The notes under the pieces were generated by a model. The model ran no database searches and was not told where the DNA came from. It was given only the letters and a program-made list of their open reading frames with translations. Shown here one piece after another: positions 55,211 through 63,733 of a stretch of DNA of 64,000 nt (within the stretch, counting starts at the first letter, position 1; each line of letters starts with the position of its first letter). The position numbers were made by a program, and so were the translations under genes. Location of the stretch: positions 4,124,510-4,188,509 of the forward strand of contig NC_011138.3 in NCBI RefSeq assembly GCF_000020585.3, given 5' to 3'. The DNA comes from Alteromonas mediterranea DE (GTDB lineage: Bacteria; Pseudomonadota; Gammaproteobacteria; Enterobacterales; Alteromonadaceae).

Positions 55211-55618
55211 ATGAACAATCCAATATCTCACGTATTACAGCAGCTTCACGACGCAGTAAACCGTGGCGATCAAGACGCCTTATCCCAATATTATGCTACC
55301 GACGCAAAAGTGGTAGCCACCCCCATGTCGACAGATAATCATCAACATGCCAGTCAACGCGACTGCATTGACGCCCTACTTAAATTTCAAAAGAAGTTTA
55401 TGCCCGAACATTTTGTCACAACAGGGGATGAGCGGGTTATACAAGCCGGTGATGTGGCGCTAGTCGTCGCCAAGCTTTACCTAGTGCCAAAAGCTACGCC
55501 CAACGCCCTACCCTGCGAGGGCAAACGGGCCGTTTATGTCTTACAAAAAGATGCGAGTGGTGAATGGCGCTGTATCATCGATAACTTCTTCGGTACTGAT
55601 TTGCTGGATTTTGCATAA
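55211..55618 (+). CDS. SnoaL-like / DUF4440-type small protein
   Basis: 135 residues. The layout HDAVNRGDQDALSQYYATDAKVVATP at the start and WRCIIDNFFGTDLL at the end is typical of the NTF2-like/SnoaL cone fold, which holds small enzymes or ligand-binding proteins. Function cannot be inferred. The ATG at 55211 has GGA nine bases upstream and is preferred over a TTG at 55184. It lies just after the attenuator, so it is the apparent regulated gene. Confidence 0.7.
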   Translation: MNNPISHVLQQLHDAVNRGDQDALSQYYATDAKVVATPMSTDNHQHASQRDCIDALLKFQKKFMPEHFVTTGDERVIQAGDVALVVAKLYLVPKATPNALPCEGKRAVYVLQKDASGEWRCIIDNFFGTDLLDFA

Positions 55619-55831
55619 ACCTTTGGCACGGAGGATTCGGTAAGGCGACTACTTGAAGCGTTAAGTACGTATTACCAAGCACCCCATTTTCGTGTAAAAG
55701 TAGAACATCAAGAAAGTCTGCGTGCACACAATGCCGTCGCTGAAATATCAAGCTCAGTTCATCGATAAATTCAAGCATAGCTTGGGTGTTGAAACCGGTA
55801 GACAGAAGAAAGGATAAAAGGAAAATAACCA

Positions 55832-56629
55832 TTGTTATCTTTAGACAAACTCTCTTATATCAGTAAAGCAGTGTGCATCAGCGCTGCAGTATCAGCTATC
55901 GCGGCGTGCTCGTCTACAGCATCAACCCCGCTTGCTGGTGAAAAAGCGCATACCCTTTCAAACGCCGTGGTTTATCAGACTAGCAGCAAAGAGTACCCTG
56001 TTCTTTCAAGCTTTGTGTATAACCAAGCTGTTGCAGCGCTTCCTACGCGTTTTGAGAATGGCGACGTTGTAGTCATGGATGTTGATGAAACCGTACTAGA
56101 CAACAGCACCTACCAAAAAGAACGGGAAAGTGCCGGCTTGGGGTATTCTTCAAAAAGCTGGGCTGATTGGGTAAAACGTGAAGAAGCAACATTGGTTCCT
56201 GGTGTCGCTGATTTTATCGACGAGGTTATTGAGCGAAATGGCAAGGTTGCGCTTATTACGAATCGTAACAAGCAGCTTGATAACCACACGTGGAATAACC
56301 TCTTGGCGCATGGTTTGCCGCTTACCGCCAGCAATACGTGTGTTGTCGGCCGAACTGCTGAAGACAAAGAAGCGGTGGGCCACGAAGGCATGGTTAACGA
56401 CAAAGACTTGCGCAGAATGCAGCTCACCCAAGGCAAGATCGCATGTTCAAATACGTCGACAGACGCGGCATCAACCTGGGCAGCGCCTCATACTATTATC
56501 ATGCAAGTTGGCGATAACATTGAAGACGTGGGCGGCGTAACTCAAGAGTCTGCCGATATCGAATCACTAATGCCACGTGTAGGTACAGACATTTTCATTC
56601 TGCCAAACCCAATGTACGGCTCTTGGTAA
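55832..56629 (+). CDS. e(P4)/class-C-type acid phosphatase lipoprotein (HAD family)
   Basis: 265 residues. Lipobox AACSS (about residues 25). HAD motif DVDETVLDN (the two catalytic aspartates), then a threonine/asparagine step in ALITNRNK, a lysine in the EDKEAVGHEG to LRRMQ region and a final IMQVGDNIEDVGG. It belongs to the HAD IIIB, e(P4) group, lipoprotein phosphatases that strip 5'-nucleotides and NMN outside the cell. The start is a TTG at 55832, with AAGGA upstream. Confidence 0.9.
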   Translation: MLSLDKLSYISKAVCISAAVSAIAACSSTASTPLAGEKAHTLSNAVVYQTSSKEYPVLSSFVYNQAVAALPTRFENGDVVVMDVDETVLDNSTYQKERESAGLGYSSKSWADWVKREEATLVPGVADFIDEVIERNGKVALITNRNKQLDNHTWNNLLAHGLPLTASNTCVVGRTAEDKEAVGHEGMVNDKDLRRMQLTQGKIACSNTSTDAASTWAAPHTIIMQVGDNIEDVGGVTQESADIESLMPRVGTDIFILPNPMYGSW

Positions 56630-56852
56630 CAACACCAGAAATAGCGAGTCAGCGGATCCTCATTCGCTGACTTGCAATACTCGCTCTACGTGCTTTACGC
56701 ATTGTACGGCTGAGAAAAATAATGTTGTGGCATTTATGTTAAACACCTTGATACGTCTACCACCGCTGGCTGAATAGTCACCTTATACAAAATGAGTTTT
56801 TATAAATTCTTTCTAACGCGCAAAAATGACCTATAGTTGTTATTGAAGAAAG

Positions 56853-57359
56853 TTGGAGAAAATCGCCACCACGGATTCATTAACTCGCTTGTTCAACAGG
56901 GGTAAGACGATAGAGCTACTTGAAGCTCGTATGAATGAATTACCGCATAAAAGCAATAAATGCGCAGTGGCAATGTTAGATATCGACCTTTTTAAAACTA
57001 TTAATGATAAGTATGGCCATTGTGTGGGCGACGATGCGCTAAAACTCTTCGCTGCTACAGCAAAGCAAAACTTCTCGGCGAGTGTTGATATGGGACGGCT
57101 AGGTGGCGAAGAGTTTCTTTTTATCTTTCAAGGTGTCGATGTAAGCGAGACCGTTAAGCAGCTTGAAACCTTCAGTCAATCACTGAAAGACGCTTCTATT
57201 AAAGCACTAGGTGGGGAAATCAAACTCACTTTTTCAGCGGGTGTTTTATTACTTACAGAAGCGCAAAGCATTTCTTCTGTTTTAGAGAAAACCGACGGCG
57301 CGCTTTACGAAGCTAAAGAAACCGGTAGAGACAAAATAGTCGTATTTACCTGTTTGTAA
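56853..57359 (+). CDS. Isolated GGDEF domain (diguanylate cyclase), likely truncated
   Basis: 168 residues of GGDEF domain only: ATTDSLTRLFNRGKT, DIDLFKTINDKYGH and the active-site RLGGEEF (about 82-88). The residues before GGEEF do not form a clear RxxD inhibition site. The frame has a stop nine bases before the TTG at 56853, and the first residues correspond to the usual linker into GGDEF domains, so any sensor part is missing. It would make c-di-GMP if expressed; it could be a decayed gene. No clear ribosome site. Confidence 0.7.
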   Translation: MEKIATTDSLTRLFNRGKTIELLEARMNELPHKSNKCAVAMLDIDLFKTINDKYGHCVGDDALKLFAATAKQNFSASVDMGRLGGEEFLFIFQGVDVSETVKQLETFSQSLKDASIKALGGEIKLTFSAGVLLLTEAQSISSVLEKTDGALYEAKETGRDKIVVFTCL

Positions 57360-57529
57360 TTTCATACAACCTGATGTGAAAAAAATACACTGTCATTTGC
57401 GTTCTCGTGACCTTCACTCAGCTCACACTTCCCACCCTACGCAAAAAAACTTTTAAAAACAAAATATTAAACAATTTTAATCCTAATCTAGTTATTTGGC
57501 ACAGATCACGCATACATTAGACTAACGGA

Positions 57530-58028
57530 TAATGATAGAGTGCAGCTTGTAGCCAGGAAGGCTTTAGCGACGGAGAGGCCAAACTGCGTAAGTGAAAAAA
57601 TACTGAAGGTGACGACATAGGAAGTGCATGGAATGGTCGCCAAGGATAAACGGAAACGTCAGTATTATAGCTTTAGGATGACTGTTGAAGGTTCGTTATT
57701 TGCTGGTCGATGATGAGGTTAGGGAAAAGAAAACCTAGATAAACTCGCAGGATGCATCGCACTTGTTTCATAGGGATTGCAAACAAGTTCAGGAGTACCT
57801 ACATCGTAAGCACTGACAGTGATGTCTCGTGCAGCAAGGGATTGTTGACCCTATTTGGATTTGTTGAAATACATGTGTGTTGTTTCGGCAGAACCATAGT
57901 GAGGACACTGGTAACGTCGTCGACGTTATTAGTGAGTTGTCACTCGACGACTACCCTCTCCCCTCAAAGGCCCATCCCGGCCTTTACATACCTCTGATTT
58001 TGGCCCGCCTTTGGCGGGCATTTTTTTA
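57530..58028 (+). ncRNA. csrB: CsrB-like regulatory RNA
   Basis: About 500 bases with no real gene. The plus strand carries about 15 GGA triplets, many as AGGA or AGGGA in hairpin loops, e.g. ACTTGTTT-AGGGA-AAACAAGT (about 57762-57788) and AGGTT-AGGGA-AAACCT (about 57716-57736), while TCC is nearly absent. This is the hallmark of CsrB/C RNAs, which sequester the translational repressor CsrA. A GTCGTCGA / TCGACGAC stem at about 57917-57950, a GGCC hairpin, and a GCCCGCC / GGCGGGC terminator followed by seven T close the transcript. The start near 57530 rests on a TTGGCA-N16-TAGACT promoter, weakly. Confidence 0.75.
58003..58027 (+). terminator. Terminator of the CsrB-like RNA
   Basis: GCCCGCC, TTT loop, GGCGGGC, then A and seven T. 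It lies 58 bases before the MFS gene, so it ends the RNA and not that gene's transcript. Confidence 0.92.
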
Positions 58029-58084
58029 TCTGTACTTATGATAGAATACTCGGGTTCTATAGCCTTATTTTAAGAGCCGATAGC

Positions 58085-59305
58085 GTGCCACTGCCACCGT
58101 CTTCCACCCTTGTTTTTAAAGTGCTTTTTTGCGCCTTACTTGCCACGTCTGTGGGGCAAAGCGTTATGCTTACCACCCTGCCATCTATGGGCCGTGAAGC
58201 AAATCTTACTGAATTTCACATCGCAACGATTATGTCGAGTTCAGCATTTATTTTCGCCTTTGGTACCAATTTATGGAGCAAAGTGGCCAAAAGAGCAGGG
58301 TTTAAGCGTATTCTTATGGTAGGCCTTACCGGCTATAGCTTAGGTACGTTTGCATTCGCAAGCGCTTGGATGGCAGGGTTTTCTGGGTTAATAAGCGGCA
58401 CTAACTTATTTCTTGCCTTGTTGATAAGTCGCAGCATGCAATCAACTATTATGTCTGCCACGCCCCCTTCGGCGGTGGGCTATGCCATAGCAATAAGCAC
58501 ACCCGAAACACGTGTGAGCGCCATCAGTAAGGTTACCTCCGCAAGTAACGTAGGCCAAATAATCGGCCCCGCTTACGCTGGACTGCTGGTGAGTTTTGGC
58601 CTACTCGCCCCCTTATACAGTATCGTGCTGTTAACGCTGTTAGCACTGACGCTTGTTTATTTTAAACTACCCGACCTACCGCCCTTAGGTGCACAAAAGA
58701 CATCTGCTGATCTGAAACGCGATGAAGAAGCAAAAACTATCGTTCCGTATATATTTGTGGCGGCGTGTATTTGTGTGTTTTGCGCCATGGCAATGATGCA
58801 ACAGTCCCTAGGGTTCTTCTTCATTGATTACTATCATTTTACCCCTGTAGATGCAGCCCAACAGGTTGGCTTTGCTATGATGGTGAGTGCTGCTACTTCA
58901 CTTACCGTGCAATTTGGATGGGTACAAAAAGGGCGAATAAGTAAAGAAACCATGATTACCCTTGCCTTACCTTTACTAGCTCTTGCTTATTTACTTCTAT
59001 TTCTACAACATTCACTGACTATTTTGTACCTGGCTATGGCTCTGATGGGCTTAGGTATGGGTATGGCCTATCCGTCACTTGCCGCTGCGGCAACCACCTT
59101 TTGTGCGCCCGGACAGCAAGCTAGGATCACGGGTCTGATTACGGCAACGACCGCCATGGGCTATATCGTAGGGCCTCCGTTCGCCGCATTTATCTACCAG
59201 ATAAATATCGCTTACCCTTTTGCAGCGGCATCGCTTTTATTAGCGGTAACGGCCTGCATGACTTTTATCACGCTTAGGCACGTCAAACAATCTACTAATA
59301 ACTAG
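58085..59305 (+). CDS. MFS transporter, drug:H+ antiporter-like
   Basis: 406 residues, 12 membrane segments, DHA1-like motif in loop 2-3 (SKVAKRAGFKRILMVG) and helix 5 (GQIIGPAYAGLL). The start is a GTG at 58085 with a weak site. It may export a small molecule; its place next to the Fur-controlled SIP gene hints at a siderophore or related export, but a terminator and separate promoter separate them. Confidence 0.8.
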   Translation: MPLPPSSTLVFKVLFCALLATSVGQSVMLTTLPSMGREANLTEFHIATIMSSSAFIFAFGTNLWSKVAKRAGFKRILMVGLTGYSLGTFAFASAWMAGFSGLISGTNLFLALLISRSMQSTIMSATPPSAVGYAIAISTPETRVSAISKVTSASNVGQIIGPAYAGLLVSFGLLAPLYSIVLLTLLALTLVYFKLPDLPPLGAQKTSADLKRDEEAKTIVPYIFVAACICVFCAMAMMQQSLGFFFIDYYHFTPVDAAQQVGFAMMVSAATSLTVQFGWVQKGRISKETMITLALPLLALAYLLLFLQHSLTILYLAMALMGLGMGMAYPSLAAAATTFCAPGQQARITGLITATTAMGYIVGPPFAAFIYQINIAYPFAAASLLLAVTACMTFITLRHVKQSTNN

Positions 59306-59503
59306 TGCAATAGCAAGGGCTTGGCTATACCCATTTGGCGTCTGCTTTGTTTACAAATAAGAAAGGTATTTATTTTTTTACCTTTTATTTTTAATTAAGC
59401 GGAACCTTTTGTGATTTAGGCTATCTTACTAAGTACATGAAGTCGTTGAGTGTGCGTCTTTGTGGTGTGTAAATGTGTTTTCCAAGTTATGTTGTGGTTT
59501 TTT

Positions 59504-59525
59504 AAGGGGCTTCATGCCCCTTTTT
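59504..59525 (+). terminator. Terminator after the MFS gene
   Basis: AAGGGGC / GCCCCTT with a TTCAT loop, then T. It is 200 bases after the MFS stop codon, leaving a long 3' region that could itself be a small RNA. Confidence 0.75.
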
Positions 59526-59626
59526 CTTTGTCTCGAGTTTACTCCCAAGCCTATTAGTATTTCCTTCTATCAATCGATAAACCCGAATTTAATATTCTTT
59601 TTCGTTCCACCTTTAGATATGGTAAT

Positions 59627-59649
59627 GAGAATCATTAACAAATAAAATA
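59627..59649 (+). promoter_or_regulatory. Fur box before the siderophore-interacting protein gene
   Basis: The core AATGAGAATCATT fits the Fur consensus (GATAATGATAATCATTATC). It is 27 bases before the SIP start codon, so iron-bound Fur would block transcription. Confidence 0.8.
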
Positions 59650-59675
59650 ACGTTTTTAGTTTAAAGGAGAAGGGA

Positions 59676-60449
59676 ATGGCTAAACCGCAACCACGTCAAG
59701 CTACAGTGACCAAATCTGTTCGTATAACCCCCACTATGCAGCGGATTTATTTAGGTGGTGACGACTTACGCACCTTTCCCTCTGTATCAGCGGGCGCGTA
59801 TGTAAAGCTTATGTTTGATCTTAACGGGAACCCGTTACCGCACCCTACAGAAATGAGTAAAGTTGCCATGCGTACTTACACCGTTGCCAGCTTTGACGCG
59901 ACAAAACCAGAAATGGTAATTGATATGGTTGTGCATGCCGACAATGGTATTACTGGCCCCGCCTCAGCATGGGCTGTTTCAACCCAGCCTGGAGATACCA
60001 TTACGTTAGCAGGCCCTGGCACCAGCAAAGGCCTAAACGACCACTATGACTGGGTTTTACTCGCCGGCGATATGACCGCACTGCCGAGTATTCGAAACCA
60101 CCTTGCCGAACTTCCCTCAAACGCAAAAGGGTACGCCGTCATCCAAATTGAAGATGAAAACGACAAGGTTGCGCTAAGTAAACCTAAAGGCGTCTCTATA
60201 ATATGGGAACATACCCAATCACTCCCAACGTGTCTTGCAGAGCTCGATTGGCTAGACGGCACGCCGAGCATATGGGTAGCATGCGAGTTTTCAGATATGA
60301 GGGCAATAAGAACCTGGCTCAAGGATGATAAAGAAGTGGTTCATGAGCATATCTATATTAGTAGCTATTGGAAAAAAGGGCGCAGTGAAGATCAGCATAA
60401 GATAGATAAAAAGCAGGATAGTGACGCTTTTGCCAAGACATTAAACTAG
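59676..60449 (+). CDS. Siderophore-interacting protein (ferric reductase)
   Basis: 257 residues. The FAD-binding RTYTVASFD (about residues 68-76), the NAD(P)H domain with LAGDMTALPSIRNHL, and the SYWKKGRSEDQHK C-terminus are typical of the SIP family (ViuB, YqjH), which reduces ferric siderophores in the cytoplasm to release iron. A Fur box and an AAGGAG site precede it. No siderophore receptor or transporter gene is beside it. Confidence 0.9.
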   Translation: MAKPQPRQATVTKSVRITPTMQRIYLGGDDLRTFPSVSAGAYVKLMFDLNGNPLPHPTEMSKVAMRTYTVASFDATKPEMVIDMVVHADNGITGPASAWAVSTQPGDTITLAGPGTSKGLNDHYDWVLLAGDMTALPSIRNHLAELPSNAKGYAVIQIEDENDKVALSKPKGVSIIWEHTQSLPTCLAELDWLDGTPSIWVACEFSDMRAIRTWLKDDKEVVHEHIYISSYWKKGRSEDQHKIDKKQDSDAFAKTLN

Positions 60450-60643
60450 TCTCGCCCCATGTAGGGTTTGCAACGCGTTGTAAATCCTGCATAAAACCAC
60501 TTAAGCCTCTGCCCCTTAATTTATTAAAAACCCCGACATTTCAGTAGCCTACACATTGGAATATGACTTGCTGCAGTTAAAGTAACTGGCCGGTTTTCTA
60601 TGACCAGTTTTTTAGCCAGTTGTTTAGATAAGGAGAGCACGTT

Positions 60644-60835
60644 ATGAACAATGATCGTATTGAAGGTAATTGGAAAGAGATGAAAGGTAAGGTGCAACAG
60701 AAATGGGGCAAGCTTACCGATGACGACCTAGATGTTATTGACGGTCGCCGTGAAGAACTAGTAGGTAAAATTCAGCAAGAATACGGTAAAAGCCGTGATG
60801 AAGCTGAGAAAGAAGTGGATGCATATTTCAATTAA
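60644..60835 (+). CDS. CsbD-family stress protein
   Basis: 63 residues: RIEGNWKEMKGKVQQKWGKL, then DGRREELVGKIQQEYG, the CsbD family signature. Members are small, helical, induced by general stress; function unknown. Strong AAGGAGAG site. Upstream at about 60584-60622 a repeated AACTGG / CCAGTT could form alternative hairpins. A terminator follows at 60936-60969. Confidence 0.92.
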   Translation: MNNDRIEGNWKEMKGKVQQKWGKLTDDDLDVIDGRREELVGKIQQEYGKSRDEAEKEVDAYFN

Positions 60836-60935
60836 TTGCCTCACCTACGCTTAAACTTTTAGCAAGAGGAGCTTCGATTATATGCTGCCCGATATATAGG
60901 GTAAGCAAAGGGAGCTAGAAATAAGCTAGAATTAG

Positions 60936-60969
60936 AAAGGGCCGCAACATGAATATTGCGGCCCTTTTT
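60936..60969 (+). terminator. Terminator of the CsbD gene
   Basis: 12-base stem AAAGGGCCGCAA / TTGCGGCCCTTT with an eight-base loop, followed by more T. Confidence 0.9.
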
Positions 60970-61035
60970 ACTGCCTATCGTTCGCGCATATTAAGAAGGG
61001 GACAAGCCCGCTTCTTTTTAACGCTAACCTTTTGC

Positions 61036-61293
61036 TTACTCTTCTGTTTTCGGCTGTAGGTTATCGCGGACTTCCCTAGCGTCAAAACTCGTTGCCGATG
61101 ACGGGCGGGTGCCTTTGCCTAATTCAATACTCAAAATACTTTCGATTTCACTTTTTTGTGAACCACCCACAAATACTCCAGTTTCAAATTGCGTAGTAGG
61201 GTGATACGAGGTACGACACGTTAGTACGCCACTTGTGTGTGAGCCAAGCGTTGGTTTATTGATGTGTGTGCATTGGGCAGATTGGTTTTTCAT
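61036..61293 (-). CDS. Small hypothetical protein
   Basis: 85 residues from the ATG at 61293 (AGG eight bases upstream). Polar, with two cysteines in the N-terminal third (QCTHIN and LTCRTS). No signal peptide and no family recognised. It converges with the CsbD gene across the terminator. Confidence 0.5.
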   Translation of the reverse strand: MKNQSAQCTHINKPTLGSHTSGVLTCRTSYHPTTQFETGVFVGGSQKSEIESILSIELGKGTRPSSATSFDAREVRDNLQPKTEE

Positions 61294-61526
61294 CGTCATT
61301 ACCTACAACAAATAAATATTAATGTTCTATGGGAGCTGATTTTGGTGATGTAGTAGACCTAAGGTGAAACATGAGTGGAATAGGCTTGGCATCACTTGAG
61401 TGACAACGCAAAAGAGCGAATCGTTGCGTAGCCCCTACGAAGCTGCGGCTTGCGTCAATACCTTTGCAAGCCGCATTGAGGTTACTCAAGTCTTTCCTTT
61501 AGGTGAACCGTTGTGGTTATCCCGTA

Positions 61527-62243
61527 CTAAAGACCAAGCGCCCCTGAGATGCTTGACGCAACGTTCTCATTAACCGTTGTAGTCACCGCGTCTTCAACCG
61601 TAGTAGATACCGTTTGCTCGACGGTGCTTGATACTGCCCCTTCAACTGAGCCAGCTACCGTACTTTGAACGGTATCCGCAACGGTTCCTTGTGCGGTGCC
61701 CCCTATTGCACCATTAACGTTAGAAGATAGCGCGTTAGATGCAGCGCCACTTGCATTTAGCGTTGAAAGTGAGCCAGAGACACTGTTTGTAAGCATTCCT
61801 GACGCAGCGGCTGCCGTCGATGTTGCAGAATTAGTTGCCGTTGATAATGTCCCGTTTAGCGCGGTTTCAGCCGTTGCTGTTACGCTAGGTGCGGTTTCAG
61901 TAGACAGCGACTGTGCGCCATTGGCTAACAGGCTGGCGTTCGACGATGAAGCTTGTGCAGCCTCTTGTGTGGTGTTATCGCCCTCTTTCTGTTCAGACGG
62001 TGCTTCATTTTCCATAGTAGCGGTTGTGGCTTGCCCATTAGCATTAGCTGAGCCCTGCGCTGATACGTTACTTTGTGTAGAGGCCTGATTAGTCGTTTCA
62101 TCACTTGAGTTTGTAGCTAGTGATAAAGAGGTAGAACTTGACGCATTAACTGAGGCATTCGAAGAAATTTCGGCTTCTTGAGCCATCACTGACGTTGATG
62201 CAATACCTAAAGCAAGTGCAATTGCTGTATTTAACTTTTTCAT
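61527..62243 (-). CDS. Secreted Ser/Thr/Ala/Asn-rich low-complexity protein
   Basis: 238 residues. Signal peptide ends SVMA-QE (about residue 21). The rest is made almost wholly of Ser, Ala, Thr, Asn, Gln, Val and Gly, with no Cys, Trp, Tyr, Phe or His after the signal. The last 60 residues show a repeat of the form (A/S)-x-x-(T/S/A)-V with valine every third or fourth residue (VADTVQSTVAGSVEGAVSST), suggestive of an amphipathic helix or beta repeat. No family recognised; a surface or matrix component is a guess. Confidence 0.65.
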   Translation of the reverse strand: MKKLNTAIALALGIASTSVMAQEAEISSNASVNASSSTSLSLATNSSDETTNQASTQSNVSAQGSANANGQATTATMENEAPSEQKEGDNTTQEAAQASSSNASLLANGAQSLSTETAPSVTATAETALNGTLSTATNSATSTAAAASGMLTNSVSGSLSTLNASGAASNALSSNVNGAIGGTAQGTVADTVQSTVAGSVEGAVSSTVEQTVSTTVEDAVTTTVNENVASSISGALGL

Positions 62244-62335
62244 CCGTTTATCTCCGTTTTTTCATAAAGGACGATGAGATAACGAATGAAGAAAAGGTTT
62301 TATTCCGCAGTTTAGGATTTTTTTTAGAAATAATA

Positions 62336-62363
62336 AAAAAAGCCCTGTAAAAACAGGGCTTTC
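62336..62363 (-). terminator. Terminator of the gene at 62369-63046
   Basis: AGCCCTGT / ACAGGGCT stem with an AAAA loop; seven T follow on the minus strand. It lies just downstream of the stop codon at 62369. Confidence 0.85.
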
Positions 62364-62368
62364 AAAAT

Positions 62369-63046
62369 TTATTTTTCTGCAGCAGTCATGCTCTTTTCCC
62401 ACCAAGGAAGTGAGAAATCAATATTGTCTGGGTCGTAAGTTTTGGCGTATTTCATTTTAACTGAGCTCCAAAACGCTGCTTTGAATACCGGATCATAGAT
62501 AACAAACTCACCCTTTTCGCGGTATTGCTCAAACAATTGTTGGTATGCGCCCACCGGCGTTAACGGGTTATCTTGCTGAAAAACCACGTCGCCACCATAC
62601 GCCTCGTACAAGGCTTTAGAAACTTTCCAACTTTTCGCCATACCGTGGGCCATAGCTAGACGATAGCGCTCAAGCTCTTCACCTTGAAACTCACTATTGC
62701 CGTCCAGATCCACTGTCCACAGCTTAATTACCGAGTACGCTGACTGCACCTCGCCTTCATTTGGCTCTATGGCATTTTTGTCTGCAAAGTCAGCCAACAC
62801 TGATTCTGTAATTTTATTACCAAGGGCACGCTGAGTTAAAATGGTGCGTACTTCTTTTTCAGACTTATCAGTAAGAATAGATTGAAAACGATCTACATCA
62901 GCTTGCGATGGTTGCAACTCGGTATTGGATATCGATTTATTGAACAAACGAGCGATGATCTCGTTTGCAGCTTGCGGTGTGTTAATCCCAAGCGAAATGA
63001 CTATGGCAGCAAATAGCACCATAGGAATAACGTTCGAACGCGTCAC
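62369..63046 (-). CDS. Hypothetical exported protein
   Basis: 225 residues. One hydrophobic N-terminal segment (VIPMVLFAAIVISLGI) forms a signal peptide or anchor; then a helical, charged domain. I start it at the GTG at 63046, which has AGGGAAG eight bases upstream; the frame is open to 63070. Some likeness to the N-terminal helical parts of SurA-type chaperones is possible but not convincing. Confidence 0.6.
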   Translation of the reverse strand: MTRSNVIPMVLFAAIVISLGINTPQAANEIIARLFNKSISNTELQPSQADVDRFQSILTDKSEKEVRTILTQRALGNKITESVLADFADKNAIEPNEGEVQSAYSVIKLWTVDLDGNSEFQGEELERYRLAMAHGMAKSWKVSKALYEAYGGDVVFQQDNPLTPVGAYQQLFEQYREKGEFVIYDPVFKAAFWSSVKMKYAKTYDPDNIDFSLPWWEKSMTAAEK

Positions 63047-63172
63047 TTTGTATGCTTCCCTAAGTTCCAATATTTAGCATGAACACAAGACACATTCATT
63101 TATTGTTTTAAGAATTTTCCGTTGTCTTGCGAAATGACCTTTTTTGAGCCTCATACTTTAGATTAGTTTTGA

Positions 63173-63589
63173 CTAAAATTCCACTTTCTTACGCATTGAT
63201 TTTTTTGCGCCCTGTTGTTTTTTTACATCAACCCGACGTGCTTTTGCCGCACGGCTTACCTTAGTTTTTATACGCGTTTTTTGTTCAATCGTCGCTGCTT
63301 TTATCCATTCCACTAAGCGCGCTAAAGCATCCTCTCTGTTTTGCTCTTGGGTACGATAATTCTGTGCTTTCAACACAAAAACACCTTCATTAGTCACCCT
63401 TTTATCTTTCGCTTGAAGCAGCTTTTCTTTCAATCTTTCGGGCAAAGAAGAGGCATGGATATCAAACCGCAAATGAATGGCGCTACTTACTTTGTTGACA
63501 TTCTGCCCACCACTCCCTTGCGCACGAATAGCCTGCAGATCAGCTTCGCTCTCATCTATCGCAATAGTGCGGCTAATTCTTAATTCCAT
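63173..63589 (-). CDS. arfB: Ribosome-rescue peptidyl-tRNA hydrolase ArfB
   Basis: 138 residues. The GGQ motif, in AQGSGGQNVNKVSSAIHLRF (residues 27-29), hydrolyses peptidyl-tRNA; the basic C-terminal tail (RIKTKVSRAAKARRVD through KSMRKK) inserts into the empty mRNA channel of a stalled ribosome. Length and layout fit ArfB (YaeJ). AGGAA precedes the ATG. Confidence 0.95.
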   Translation of the reverse strand: MELRISRTIAIDESEADLQAIRAQGSGGQNVNKVSSAIHLRFDIHASSLPERLKEKLLQAKDKRVTNEGVFVLKAQNYRTQEQNREDALARLVEWIKAATIEQKTRIKTKVSRAAKARRVDVKKQQGAKKSMRKKVEF

Positions 63590-63733
63590 CTTGGTTCCTA
63601 AAATTTTGCTGTCTTTACACGCTTTGCATTAACCCGCTGTTGTTGGGGTTATCGCGCTCTATCACTATGGCTGACTTGACGCCCTTTGCGTTAGCCGCTA
63701 GGTTAAATTTCACTCTATTATGGAACATACATC

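Larger units (their letters stand above)
59306..59675. other. Intergenic region, MFS / SIP
   Basis: 370 bases with no convincing gene; a 61-residue frame at 59460-59645 has no family features. It holds a terminator at 59504-59525 and a Fur box at 59627-59649. Confidence 0.6.

Noticed and set aside
55575..55832. 85-residue minus-strand frame, and possible readthrough or 28-codon frame (55731-55817) on the plus strand
   Set aside because: The gap between the SnoaL-like gene and the phosphatase is open in several frames by chance; no ribosome site or family match. A gene remnant cannot be excluded.
56647..56672. AGTCAGCG / CGCTGACT hairpin after the phosphatase
   Set aside because: No T tract; possibly a weak transcript end but not convincing.
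57752..57997. 81-residue open frame inside the CsrB-like RNA
   Set aside because: No family features, unlikely composition, and it overlaps the GGA hairpins and terminal stem. The RNA explains the region better.
60467..60495. Near-palindrome GTTTGCAACGCGTTGTAAA
   Set aside because: No T tract and no partner site; could be an operator but nothing supports it.
61445..61476. TGCGGCTTGC / GCAAGCCGCA hairpin
   Set aside because: Perfect 10-base stem but no T run on either strand, so not called a terminator; the function is unclear.
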